From: Saussurea involucrata
Lineage: Eukaryota; Streptophyta; Magnoliopsida; Asterales; Asteraceae
Direction: 5' to 3'
NCBI GenBank assembly: GCA_033807775.1
Contig: CM066325.1
Span: forward strand, 16,859,301 to 16,923,300
Length of the DNA: 64,000 nt
Position numbers and translations under genes: made by a program. Of the stretch, positions 33,601 to 45,527 are shown piece by piece; position 1 is the stretch's first letter, and every line of letters begins with the position of its first letter. A model generated the notes under the pieces. It saw nothing but the letters and a program-made list of their open reading frames with translations, was not told where the DNA came from and made no database searches.

Positions 33601-36144
33601 AATTAAAGTATGCACATGTACTAGTAGGTTCACCATGACACTGGCCAGGTGTCACTATGAACGCACCGCACATGATTATCTTTGTTACTCTCGACGTGAT
33701 TCTCATTTCTGACAACATCCATCAACTTCCAAACATCCTATCTTAAAGTGCCTAATGGTGACTTTCACTCTCTTTTACTTAAACAAACGCTAGTTTGAGT
33801 CTAGGTATTCAAAATTCAACACCTAAATCTCTCAAACTTATGCTCTGATACCAACTTGTAACACCCTCAAATTTGGAACGAGCAACTAACTTTAAAATTC
33901 AATAAATTAACCATAATAGGTAAAACCATTGCTATAATTCCTTCATCTAAATACCTCGGAATTTAAAACAATTTAATTCCAACAATAAATTAACTTAAAT
34001 GGGTGCTACTTAACATAATACAATTTGCTAATTCCAAATAAGTGCGGGAGTCTTCACTAAACAAGTCACCTCACGTGCACACTACTAGCACACGCCACTT
34101 CACAATGTAGCTAGAGCTACCCCAACCTGAGCCTGTTGCACATGCCGACAAATAAAAAGGGTTAGGCTTACGCCTAGTGAGTTCAATTATTTTATCATGA
34201 CTACATAAAAACATAAATCGAAAGAGTAATAGTTTTAGTCATGATTTCTAAAGGGTTTACTTTAATTGCAAATCACCCATTTTCCAACTCACACATTTCC
34301 CATGCTAAAATCTTTGTTATAACATGATTTTCCAAAAATAGCCTTATTCACAAAGTCCACGAAAAGAATGAAATAGCATTTGATACTTAAAACGATTAAG
34401 CTCATACTTATTTGCCATTGTCCCAAAACATCCCAAAACATGGATGAAACATAATCCACAATTTATATAACGTGGAAACGGAATTTTCATAAATATGATG
34501 TATTACCGAAAATATGGATAAATACAATTACCCGAAACATCACTCACGGGTGGGACATAAACCATAACTTACGTACCATAGAAAAACAATCCATATAAAT
34601 ATATCACGTCACCGAAAACATGAGTAGTAACAAATACCCAAAACAACACCTTTCGGTGACGGGGGAGACCCGTATACATCGTACGTGACGGAACACCAAA
34701 GTGGCTCACTTACTATGTAATAAAAACACCCACGTGGCTAATCTCGTAAACTAGGCTCAATCACTCCAGATCTATTGCCCGCGAGACTAGGGAGCTCCCC
34801 AACTTCAACCACTCCAGGTCTATACATTGGGTCACTCCAAATCCACAACAGCACATTGGGATTACACCTTACTGCCCGTGAGACGACGCCCGACCATATA
34901 GGCCCACGCCTTACTTATCACGGATCCTGATGCCTATCCTGTGCGACATGGTTCAATCACTCCAGATCTATTGCCATTACTATGCCTATGGATCCATGGC
35001 TAACAAGGTCTAACACATTGCACGACTCCAAACATATAAACAAATGCATTCAAACATGCAATTCCCAAAAACATAAATCTTAAATCAAAACTCAACTCTG
35101 ATGCTATCGACACGGACAATTGTTCTCAAGTCGTAATAAAACCCAATACCGAGCCACAAGCTCAACCAATTCGAAAGATAATTTATAAAAGTCATAAAAT
35201 GATATTAAGTACAACAACACACACCGGTTGCCGGTAAATACTTCAAATCCATGAAAACCCGAAATAAAACCTTGGATCGGGAAGTCCCTCATTTCCAAAA
35301 GGACTTACACCTTTACCTTTTCAAAACATCTCATGATGTGCTTATATGCATATTTCCAATATCCACAAAAATGCATTTTCATAACAAATAGACTCCATTT
35401 AGCACATGAATCATTAACCCATTTTTATATAGGATTTATCTATCATATTTTCCCAAAATTACAAATACAAGTGTTTTACCATATTTACAACCATAAATAT
35501 TTCAAAGGTTAAAACTCATCAAATAACCCAATGTTGATACTTTTCATGTAAAACACATAATCAATTTGGAAAATAACATTTTGGCATGTACAACGTTTTC
35601 GCAAAGTAACTTGAACTCACCTTGCTAGATTTAAGCTAAATCTAGAGTTTCTCCAAACGTAAGCTCCTTTTGAGAAAACTGAATCCTCAAGCCAAATCTT
35701 CCATAAACCTAGATCCACAAGTTTTCAACCATCAATACCCAGATCTAACCATAAGAAATCATCATCCAACCATAAATAATCATCCCCAAACACTTATATA
35801 TGTTTCCCCTAACATAAAACATCCAAAAATCACTAAAACACCAAAACCCTAACTTTTAGGTGGAGAAAAGTGAGAAGTTTACCTCAACCACCACCAAATA
35901 CTCTTGGATCATTCATCATACTTCAAAACTCTTTCTAGATCCTTGAAGATCTCTAAAAAACGAAACCGTAGCAACTTGAATCATCAAAATCGGAGTTGTG
36001 GTGAGAAAGTTATGAAGGTTTGAAGTTTGGGCTGAAAGTTCGCGTCTTAATACATCAGACGATCCCGCGGTTTGTCCCGCGTCTTGTAAGCCGCGTGGAA
36101 AGCCGCGCGTCTTTCTGTTTGGTCGATTGGGTCGGATATTGTTT
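27675..36144 (-). mobile_element. LARD-like LTR retrotransposon A, coding-free
   Basis: Direct repeats 6182 bases apart form the LTRs: left 27675-30152 (2478 bp, TGTAACACCC to GGGTGTTACA) and right 33857-36144, which lacks its outer 190 bp. Next to the right LTR, on the minus strand, is TTGGTATCAGAGC (33842-33854), a primer site for initiator-Met tRNA. Next to the left LTR is a purine tract (30153-30167 complement, taaggttgggaggat). The element therefore reads leftward, 5' LTR on the right. The 3.7-kb interior has no gag-pol frame. About 15 differences between the LTRs by eye suggest a young insertion. Termini suggest Ty3/Gypsy. The right LTR is fused to the TNL pseudogene, and no 5-bp duplication can be checked. 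Confidence 0.88.
30153..33856 (-). other. Interior of LARD-like element A
   Basis: 3.7 kb without any frame above about 75 codons and with no retroelement protein motif. It aligns by eye along its length with the interior of element B (57850-61574), so the non-coding sequence is conserved between subfamilies. That suggests it carries cis signals such as packaging or priming sites rather than random decay. Confidence 0.7.
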
Positions 36145-36231
36145 ATACGTGGTTTGAGTGTTCTTCAGAAGAAATCTCTAAGGACTTGTTTTTGCTATAC
36201 GTGGTTTGAGTGTTCTTCAGAAGAAATCTCT
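36144..36231 (+). repeat. 52-bp duplication at the LTR/TNL junction
   Basis: tatacgtggtttgagtgttc followed by ttcagaagaaatctct occurs at 36144-36179 and again at 36196-36231. The first copy begins exactly where homology to the LTR stops. Confidence 0.85.
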
Positions 36232-37850
36232 CATAACTATTTCTAGAGATGATATGCATGACCATATAGAAGAAATGGGGAGGTACATTGTTCGTCGTTT
36301 AAACCTTGATGAGCCTAGAAGACACACCCGATTGTGGATTGCAGACGAAATTAAAGATATAATCGTTCACAATTTGGTAAGAATCAAATTTATGTGTGAA
36401 GTTGTAAAAAATGACACATTTTCATTTGTCATGACATAGGTTAATTTTGTCATCATTGCTTTTGGATTACAGGTTAATGAAGCCACATGTATAAACTTGT
36501 TTGCACTAGGAATCAATCCAGAACAAGTTGTTATGAAAGGTCTTGCAAAGATGGAGAAACTTAGATTTCTTCACGTGTATGTTAAGATTTTTCATAGCGA
36601 TTGGAAAGGTGATGAAGTTGGCCAATACTTTCCAAGTTCTTTGCAATATCTGAATTGTTTCGGTTACCCTTTTTGTTCGTTACCCAAAACGTTTCATGCA
36701 AGTAATCTTGTTTGCATGAGAGTTTCATCGTACAACTTTGGGAAGGGGGAGAAAGAAAGGTAAGAGTAATGGTTGAATTGTTGGTTTTTCATTATTCATT
36801 GTGACACTATAAATCTATTGATTTGTTATTACACCAATATTCATCTCTTCTTTTTCTTATGATAGGTTCTTGGCAAGCTCCGATTCCTTCAACTCGGTGG
36901 ATCAAAGTTGAGGACCCTTGACCTTGGGCTAACTCCAAATATTGAGATATTAGATCTTGAATGCTATTATGATTTGACAGAACTTCACATACGTGTTGGA
37001 TGTCCAAAACTCAAATCCCTCAACCTCAATTATTCAAAGTTGAGTACCCTTGACCTTAGGTTGACTCCGAATATTGAGACACTGAATCTTAAGGGATGTA
37101 ACGATTTGGTAGAACTTGATATGCCCCGGAACTCAAATCCCTCAACCTGAGTTGTCCAAAGTTGAGGTCCCTTGACCTTGAGCGAACTCCAAATCTCAAG
37201 AGTTTACATCTTCAAAACTGCTCTAATTTGGAGGTCTTAATAAGCTTGTCAACTTCCAGTTACAAGGTCTTTTGAGGTTTACAAATTTTCACATTTTCGG
37301 TGTGGATGGAATTTTACCAGAATTAGATCTTTGTGCGAATTCAGTAGATATTTGCCCATTGCACCCTGATAATAATTTTCAAAAGTTTCAGTTTGATTGC
37401 TCTTACAAGGAAGATCTACCCTCCTCGATTGGAAATATTGAGAAGCTTATTTCGTTAGGTAATTTCTCTTGTGCTTGCACAGACGTTGAGGGTTTTTTGG
37501 AAGCATTTGTGGTTTACAACATTTAACAAAGCTTACACTCAGAGGCAGTATTCCAAATGTGCCCAAGGACCTTGACCGGTTGCAATATCTAGAGGAGCTA
37601 ACTTTGACTTTACCTAAGATTAAACATCTTCCGGATAGCATTTGTATGTTGAAACATCTGAAAATTCTCAAAGTCACAGACTGTAAGTTCCTTGAGAATT
37701 TACCGGAGGATCTTGGTCAGGCTAATTCTAGAAGAGTGTAGACTGTTACGAGATATTCCAAACATCATATGTAGGATGAAACGTCTAAAATATTTTCGGC
37801 TCGCTTACTGTAATACAATTCAGAATTTGCCTGAGGATATGTAGACTGTT
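36196..37850 (+). pseudogene. 5'-truncated TIR-NBS-LRR resistance gene fragment
   Basis: Begins in the end of the NB-ARC/ARC2 region with VLQKKSLITIS and MHDHIEEMGRYIVRR, a hallmark of TNL proteins such as the N family. Exon ends at 36376 (GT), next exon 36473-36759, next from 36866, each with good GT-AG borders. The exons carry the linker (VMKGLAKMEKLRFLHV) and leucine-rich repeats such as LRTLDLGLTPNIEILDL, IETLNLKGCNDLVELDM and HLPDSICMLKHLKIL, and finish near NLPEDM at about 37840. The TIR and most of NB-ARC are missing where the LTR begins. Frameshifts near 36760, 37130, 37250, 37490 and 37725, plus internal stops, show it is dead. As a full gene it would have been an intracellular immune receptor. 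Confidence 0.85.
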
Positions 37851-38376
37851 GCTATTTTTCACATTTATCTTTGTCGATCTGGTTTGTATTTTACATTTGC
37901 GGATCTTGATGTTTACGATTGCAGGTCTGTTTGAATTTGATGTTTGCATTCATATTTCTGTTTTGTGGTTTGCAATGTGCTTTAAACAAGTATCTTACAT
38001 TCACAACTTATCTTTTATTTTGGAGTGAAGAAGAAGATGATCAATTGGTGTGGAAAATGGAGTTCAATATGGTTTTCATTTCTGTTTTTTTTCATCTCAT
38101 ATAAATGGTGAATCTGCTAGGCTTTTGATATATAATTTTGACATTCTGATTGAATTGCTATTATTTAATTTTGGTTGCACCCCTTGTTGTCAAAACACAT
38201 TATAACCCGATTTTCAGTCAGTTCTTGGATGGCAGTCGAGAATCCAATAAAACCGTCCAATTATCATCCATCCAATAAAATTATCCATCCCAATTATTAA
38301 CTATATATAATTATTAACATCTTACGATATTGTTTTTTAGTTGATATTTATAAGTAGTGGTTTTAAATTAGGAAAA
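37851..38376. other. Non-coding stretch with left part of a hAT-like relic
   Basis: From about 38225 to 38295 the phrases atccaataaa, atcatccatccaat and ttatccatccc match the subterminal style of the hAT element at 18458. They resume after the LINE at 42500-42690. The remainder shows no gene. Confidence 0.4.
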
Positions 38377-38389
38377 TATATGAATCATT

Positions 38390-41300
38390 TTTTTTTTAAC
38401 AGCTATGTATTATAAACACTAAAAGCCAGGGAAACCTAGCCTAGGAAAATTACAACGGTTTAAAAAGCCAATCCGGCCAAGAAACATTAAACTTTTTAAC
38501 TCTACTTTTAGACCAAAGGAAAGACGTTGCCTTAATAGAATCGACAAGCTCGCACTTCCTCATTTTACCCGACCCAAAGACCACATCGTTCCTGTATTTC
38601 CAAAGTAACCAACAAGTTACTACCACCACGATCTCCAATCTCTCCTTGCTCCTCCTTGCCATGTGCACATCATCCACCCAAGACATCCACTCGGAAATTG
38701 AGAGAACTCGAGGCATGGCCACATCGCACCAACTTAGAATCGCCCTCCACACTTCCACCGCCACTTCACAGGAGCCAAACACGTGATTCTCTGTCTCAAC
38801 ATTGGAAGTACAGGAAGCACAACCAATGCTATCCAAATCAATACCCCTTTTAGACAAATTGAGCCGAGTTGGCAATCTGTCTAAACTAGCCCTCCATAAA
38901 AAGACATTAACTTTCTTTGGCACCCCCTTGCACCACCTAGTCCTTAGATCACCACCCAAGAGAGTCACGTTATCAATATGTTTGCGAGTCACTGAAACAG
39001 AAAAATCACCGATGGCATCAATCGACCACAAGACCCGATCCGGACCCTCCATAAAGTTTACCTGACCTAGCTCAGCCACCATGTTAGAAAATTCCTGCTC
39101 CTCGGCACCTCCCCTTAACTGCCGCCGCCAATGCCAAACCCAATTCCCCTCCATGAAGCAATTTTGAACCCGACAACCTTTCTCATTATCCAGCCTAAAC
39201 AAGCGCCAGTACCGATCTCTAAGCTTATGGTCGCCCACCCAAACATCCTCCCAAAAACGGATCTTATCTCCAATGCCAACTCTATAAGTTATCGCATCGT
39301 AATCAATTAAGTTCCTATCATGCATTTGATCAACCACAACCACAATTCTAGACCAAACGCCTCTACCTTTGCAAACCGAGTCACGATCAAGGAACCCTCC
39401 ACTTTCACCATTAACGGCCTTCACTACCTTTGCCCAAAGATCACTCCCATTATTAATAAATCTCCATCGCCACTTCAAGAGCAAGGCACAGTTGAAACCT
39501 GCTAAAGATCCTACCCCCAAACCGCCTCTACCATACTCTGTCAAGACTTTATCCCACCGAACCCAAGTAATTTTCTTCTCACCCAACTCGGCTCCCCAAA
39601 AAAAATTTGACCGCAAGCACTCCAAAATCTTCAAAACACCTTCAGGAGCTTTAAATAAGGACATGAAATAACTCCCAAGACTTCCCATAACTGCTTTAAC
39701 CAGGGTGAGCCTACCCCCGATAGAAAGTATGCGCGCCTTCCAAGAAGATAACTTTGCTTTAAACCGATCCACTAACCAGCCCCAGTTCACTTTTCTCGCC
39801 ATACTTTCACCAATTGGCAACCCCAAATACTTGAACGGAAAAACACCTGCAGCACACCCAGAATTCGAAGCCATTCTCCTAATCTCTTCCTCCCCAACTC
39901 CAACTCCAAACACATTGGATTTAAGACGGTTAATCTTTAACCCAGAGCATTTATAAAAATCACCGAGCACTTTTAAGATGCCTTGAAGATCTCGATGACT
40001 CCACTAAGTGAGGAAGAGGACATCATCATCATAAAAAAGATGAGACATGTGAAGCGCAACATTCCCAATCCTAATCCCCTTAAACATACGAGTAGAAACA
40101 GCTTCCTCAATGGCCACGTGTAATCCTTCCATAGCAAGAATGAATAAGAAAGGTGACAGAGGATCACCTTGTCTTAGGCCCCTTCGCAGCTGGAACTCTT
40201 CAGTAGGACTTCCGTTAACCAACACAGAAGATCTAGCAGAAGAAAGACACTCAGAAATCCAACTCCTCCATTTAGCTCCAAAACCGAACATAACAAGAAT
40301 GGAATCCAAATAACCCCAACTCAGTGAGTCATACGCCTTTTCGAAATCTACTTTGAAGATCATAAGCTGTTTCTTTTTTTTCTTGTACCAATCGATAATC
40401 TCACTCACCATAAGCGGACCGTCTAAGATCTGACGGCCTTTCACAAAAGCCGACTGCTCACTACTAACAAGGCTCCCCACCACCTTTGCTAACCGGATTG
40501 CCAAGATTTTCGCAATAATTTTATATTGAAGCCCTACCAACGAAATCGGTCTAAAATCCTTAACAAACAAGGGATTGTGTACCTTAGGGATGAGGGTAAT
40601 GAACGACGCGTTACATCCGATTGGGAGATTCCTTTTTTCAAAAAACTCCAAAACAAATCCTCTAATGTCTGCTTCAAATAAATGCCAATACCTCTTTACC
40701 AGATTGAAAGAAAATCCATCCGGACCGGGGGATTTATCCCCCCCACATTGCCACAATGCCTCCCTAATTTCTCTCATTGAAACCCTGTCTTCTAACCTGG
40801 CAGCATCAAGAGCCGAGAGGCGGAGAAGCCGGGAGCTACCAACCAAGGAGCTAGAAGGCGCGAACCTGACAAACTTCTCCTTAAAGAAATCGTAAAAAAC
40901 TTTTTTTACCTCTATGGGGTCCGTACTCCATCTACCATCAACCATGATTCCTTGAATAGCTTGAGTACGCCTCCTTTGTTTCAGCATTCCGTGAAAAAAT
41001 CCCGAGTTCTCGTCCCCATCTGTCGCCCAGAGGACCTTCGCTTTTTGAGCAAAATCCTTTATCTCTAAATTTTCCAGTTTCGCCAACTCTTTCAACCATC
41101 CCCCTCGTTGCTCGGTCTCAAGGTTGGAAGCAATCCCTTGATCCATTTTCAGATCCACTGCTGCAATACCCTCCAGAAAATGCTTCTTCCTAAGCCCTTG
41201 AGAGTCTTTGTTTATTTTATTCCAATCGCGCAATTTTCCTTTGACAAATTTCAATTTATCTTTAAAGGAAATACACAAATTGACCTGGTTGTTTGTTGTT

Positions 41301-42448
41301 GAAATCCCCCATCGCTTTAGCCAACACCTCATCAAACCCATGAACTTCGCTCCACGAATGAAAGACTCTAAAAGGAATCGGCCCATAGTCCAACTTTTTA
41401 TTTTGCAGAAAGAGAGGACTATGATCCGACCACTTCCGTTCAAGGACCAAAACCGACAGGTCCGGAAAAGTTTCCAACACGCCTTCAGTAATGAGAACAC
41501 GATCAATCTTACTCATTTTAGAGCCCGCTTTGTTCGTCCACGTGAATCTCTGCCCTCCAAGCGGAAGGTCTATCAGTTCAGCCTCTTCAATAAAATTATT
41601 AAAATTAAGTGCACCTTGGACACAGAAAACGGAACCAAACCTGTCTCCCTCTACACGCACTTCGTTAAAGTCACAAAAAAAAGATGAAATGCCCTTGGTT
41701 GTCTCTTATAAACTGAAGAATCTCCTCCCAAAGGCTCCTCTTAGCCGCCACGCCTTGAGGAGCGTAGACATTCACCATAAAGACATTCGAGTCCATGTTG
41801 TACCATCTCCCTTCCACTATAACATAATTTTCCCCACACCAGATATTACACCTCATAAAACAAGTTGTATCCCACATTGAAACTATACCCCCAGACTGTC
41901 CTGTCGCCGAGCTACATGCAAAATCGAAATTATAGTTTCCCCACATCCTTTTAAGCTTAAACAACTCTAATTGCGTCATTTTCGTCTCTTGTATACCCAA
42001 GAATTTTACCTGCTGCTGATAACACAAACTCCGCACCCAACATCTTTTTATCACCTTTCCAGTTCCCCTAATATTCAGAGAGAGTAGCTTCATCTATCCA
42101 CCATCTGAGCTCCCTTTCGATGATCCATCCTTCCCGTCTGATCCCCTATGAATTGATTAACTTTCTTCTTTTTACATTTGCGAAGAAAGGTACTACATCG
42201 CATCCCCGAAAAAACCGACTCCGAACTTGATTCGCCACCCCCTTTTCCCAGGTCTTGTATCAGGGGGTCCACATTTTCCACCTCCTTAATAACTTCCTTA
42301 AGATGCTCAAATCCAGGCGGATAGCTTGCCGTTTCGTTGTTTGACTTAGCAGATGTGGATTGAGACCCCACCGTTTGGATCTCCTGTAGCAACTCTACTT
42401 CTGTGACAGGGACCAGTTTCTCTTCTTAGGGTTCCTTTTTTTTCGGAC
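38390..42448 (-). mobile_element. Degenerate LINE with 13-bp target duplication
   Basis: TATATGAATCATT flanks both ends (38377-38389 and 42449-42461). A run of T at 38390-38397 is the minus-strand poly(A) tail. About 4.06 kb remains, with only the end of ORF1 at the 5' side, so it is 5'-truncated, as is usual after target-primed reverse transcription. The inserted site itself lies among hAT-like repeats. Confidence 0.92.
38450..42392 (-). pseudogene. LINE ORF1 tail and ORF2 (endonuclease, reverse transcriptase, zf-RVT)
   Basis: Read leftward: 42392-42090 carries SYPPGFEHLKEV, the tail of ORF1. 42093-41671 is the start of an APE-type endonuclease (MKLLSLNIRG, IQETKM, GGIVSMWD, VNVYAPQG). A frameshift leads to 41660-41262 with GQRFTWTN, KIDRVL and WSDHSPL. 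Another shift leads to 41506-40004 with the reverse transcriptase: KSPGPDGF, FRPISLVG, FVKGRQILDGPLMVSE, DFEKAYDSLSWGYL, RQGDPLSPFLF and FYDDDVLFL, where FADD-type motifs normally have Ala before the Asp pair. An in-frame TAG at 40004-40006 is the only break before 39970-38450, which holds GLKINRLKSNVFGVG, KYLGLPIG and the C-terminal zf-RVT (C.SC...H.F..C). Not functional. Confidence 0.92.
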
Positions 42449-42461
42449 TATATGAATCATT

Positions 42462-43680
42462 GGTTGAAAGAGTTGATTAGTTGGTTAAAAATTGTATCAA
42501 GATATTGGATGTATCCGATCTAATCCAATGGATAATCAATAGTAATATCCAATGGATGAGATCCGATCCACTCATCCATCAGATTCGATTGGATGCCCAA
42601 TGCTAATTGGATTGGATGAGAAAATTCAACATCCATTGGATGATTGGATTGGATTGGATCCACCTAAATTTATTGGATTTCAACTGATAAATGTTCACCC
42701 ACCTTTGAACCCTTGGCCTTAAATGCTCAATAACACCTTTGAAATCTCTGGAAATTAACCTTAAATGTTCAACCACCCAAATAAATGAGAAGAGGAAGAG
42801 TTTGGAAATGAGAAATTATGGAACCTTAGCCAAAATCACGATTTTGTATCCTCTACTACATCCCACAACCTAGGGTTGCGGCGTAGGTCGCCCACGTCGA
42901 ATCAACTGCACTACAAAGAACTGCACGACTTGTGCCGCAACCTAAGTCGTGCATAGGCATGCAACTCACTGCTCGCAACCCTTGTCCTTTTCCTTAGATT
43001 TTCTTGCCCAACGACATACCAATATAGTTATTTATCAAATAAGCTTAGTAAATAACATATCCTAGCTCGTAACACAAAATTAAAACCCAATTATAAGTTT
43101 ATAACATACAAAAACTCGGGTTTTACATATTTTTCTGTTTTTTGGTTGATATCCCTTGTAATTTCTAATATCCCATAACACTCCAGAAGTTTAACACATG
43201 TATCTTTCATACCTCAAAAAAATTTCTACTTGCGAACATCATTTGAGTCGGTGCACAAGACACCCTACGCCCTTCATATATCCGCCCCTCGCATTATTGA
43301 CTCCATCAATAGGGAAATTTTTCTTGATCCTTTGTCTATCATCATGCTATCATACATTGGGCTTTAGTTTCATCATGCTATCGAACATGAGAGGTTTTCA
43401 TGGAAACATCCTTACATTGGAGGACATATTTGTGTACATCTTACACCCTGACCCCACTTCCCGGTGCGATATACTCCCCCGTTTGGTTCCCTCCTCGATT
43501 CCTCACAAATTCACCTAGTTAGGGAAAATTCGACATTCAAAAAAGACAATTAATGTGGTTTGAAAGTTGGTTCAAAACATGCTCGTATCAACAAGGACAG
43601 AACACAAGCTTTCTAACTGACGGGGCCGAACCGTAGTTTTATAAATGTGTCATATAAACGAGTATATTGTGCTTCAGTAA
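42462..43680. other. hAT-like subterminal repeats, then gene-free DNA
   Basis: Between 42500 and 42690 the motif catccaatggat and variants recur about ten times and end near gttcaccca, like the right end of the hAT element at 19936. After that to 43680 no gene or clear element is visible. The phrase ggggccgaaccgtagtttt near 43621 recurs in diverged form at about 53091, so both may be parts of one older repeat family. Confidence 0.45.
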
Positions 43681-44265
43681 TTTATATAAGAATAAATTAC
43701 ATTTTTGGTCCCTGTGGTTAACACTTATTATCAACTTTAGTCCCTCTTTTAAACTAATTACAGTTTTGGTCACCATGGTTGCTATTTTGCTTCATTTATG
43801 GTCTCTCTGACTAGTTGCCGTTAAAAGTGTCCGTTTAACTCAAAGGCAATTTTGTCTTTCTATATTTCTCTCTCATTTTTTCCTTAAAAATTAAGAATAT
43901 ATTATATATAATATATAACTCAAGAGCACCTTATTTTTTATTTTTATTTCATTTATGATGAGCCTAATCTTCCGTTCACATCTCATGCCACGCCTCACCT
44001 TAGGGCATCTCCAATGGGTCACACTATATTTTACACTAAACATAAAAAGTAGTGTAAAATTTGGTGTTAATATTAAATATTCTTTGATGGGTAACACTAT
44101 TTTTTACACCAAATCATTTTTATATTAATTTATTAAACTTTCAATAATATCCTTATATATATTAACTTTACAATTTATACCCATATTTTTTTATTTAGAT
44201 CATAACTTATTATTTTTTATTTTTTATTTTTTATTTTTTATTAATTATGAACTAAATTATTTTAA

Positions 44266-44814
44266 GAGTAAATTACTGTTTTGGTCCCTAAGGTATGTCA
44301 AAAATTACAAAATTGGTCCTTTGTCTTCAAAAATTACCGTTTTGGTCCCTCACGTATGCAGCTTTTTACGAAATTGGTCCCTCGAGCTGACAGTCGTCAA
44401 TCTCCTCCGTTAAGCTCGAGGGTAAAATGGTCTTTTTATATATTTTTATTTCTTTTAACATTTTTTTATCAATTATATATATACACACACATATACAATA
44501 TATATACATATACATACCACCACCACCACCATCATCAACCCATCACCACCATGGTGGTGGTGGTGGTGGTGGTGTACCTTAGGGACCAAAACAGAAAAAG
44601 GGTATGATTAACTAAAAAATGATAAAATAAATGAAAAAGGGTAAGAAGACCATTTTACCCTCGAGCTTAACGGAGGAAATAGACGGCCGTCAGCTCGAGG
44701 GACCAATTTCATAAAAAGATGCATACATGAGGGACCAAAACGGTAATTTTTGAAGACAAATGACCAATTTCGTAATTTTTGACATACCTTAGGGACCAAA
44801 ACAGTAATTTACTC
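44266..44814. mobile_element. Palindromic Mutator-like MITE
   Basis: TTATTTTAA flanks both ends exactly (44257-44265 and 44815-44823). Arms of about 170 bp starting GAGTAAATTACTGTTTTGG are nearly perfect inverted repeats. The loop holds TA/CA repeats and a ccaccatggtgg palindrome (about 44535-44575). No coding capacity; the transcript would form a long hairpin. Confidence 0.92.
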
Positions 44815-44896
44815 TTATTTTAATGCATAAAACAAAACTTTTTATTAAACAATAAAAGTTACATTAAAACAAATAAAGAAGAGAATACATATGCAT

Positions 44897-45208
44897 TTAA
44901 TTATTTTCATTACTATATTTTTTCCACAAATGATCGACTAACGCATTCTGAAGCTCGAAATATGCCACTTTGTCTTTGATTTGTCTATAACGAGCGATAA
45001 ATTATTGAAATTGGTTATTATCATTCATCACCGTTTCAACCTCTATCGGTGACACTTCTCTTGCAACTTCAATTGGTGCATCGAGATCACGTTCATCCTC
45101 AATTATCATGTTATGTAAAATAATACATGTAATCATTATGTCATGTAGCACGTCTTTTTGCCAAAATTGAGTCGGTCCTGCTACAATTTTCATCGAATAT
45201 TTTATCAT
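44897..45208 (-). pseudogene. Harbinger transposase C-terminal remnant
   Basis: Frame reads GPTQFWQKDVLHDIMITCIILHNMIIEDERD, the conserved end of plant PIF/Harbinger DDE nucleases (HARBI1/ALP1-like family). A TAA at 45002-45004 interrupts the frame, which then continues FIARYRQIKDKVAYFELQNALVDHLW to a TAA at 44897-44899. The catalytic DDE core and the N-terminus are gone, so it is a relic. It sits within the TTA-flanked Harbinger element, consistent with being that element's own transposase. Confidence 0.8.
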
Positions 45209-45244
45209 GTTGTATATTATTTATTTAAATAAAACATAAAAAAA

Positions 45245-45527
45245 TTAATATAAAGAATATATATATATATATATAGGGATGAGATCGGGAGAGAACCATG
45301 AAAAAAGAAAGAACCGAAGAACCCACCTTACCTGTTAGATTAAGATGATCCAATGGTTATGAATTAAAAGGTAGTTATAACCAATTTTTTAATAAAAAAA
45401 ATATTTACCCCCTATTTTTCCAATCCAAAATTGGCGAAATATAACAAAAATTGAAGCGAAACAAATTACATCAAAAAATTTATCATTTTATCATCTTTAA
45501 TTTGACATCCATTTTAATATATTTTTT
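45245..45527. repeat. TA tract followed by a repeat-like block
   Basis: A (TA)10 tract runs into gggatgagatcgggagagaa, a phrase I recall from dispersed plant repeats that insert at TA tracts. Ends are not defined here. Confidence 0.4.

Noticed and set aside
43198..43518. 106-codon frame as a gene
   Set aside because: No motif, no splice context or recognisable promoter; sits in repeat-derived DNA.
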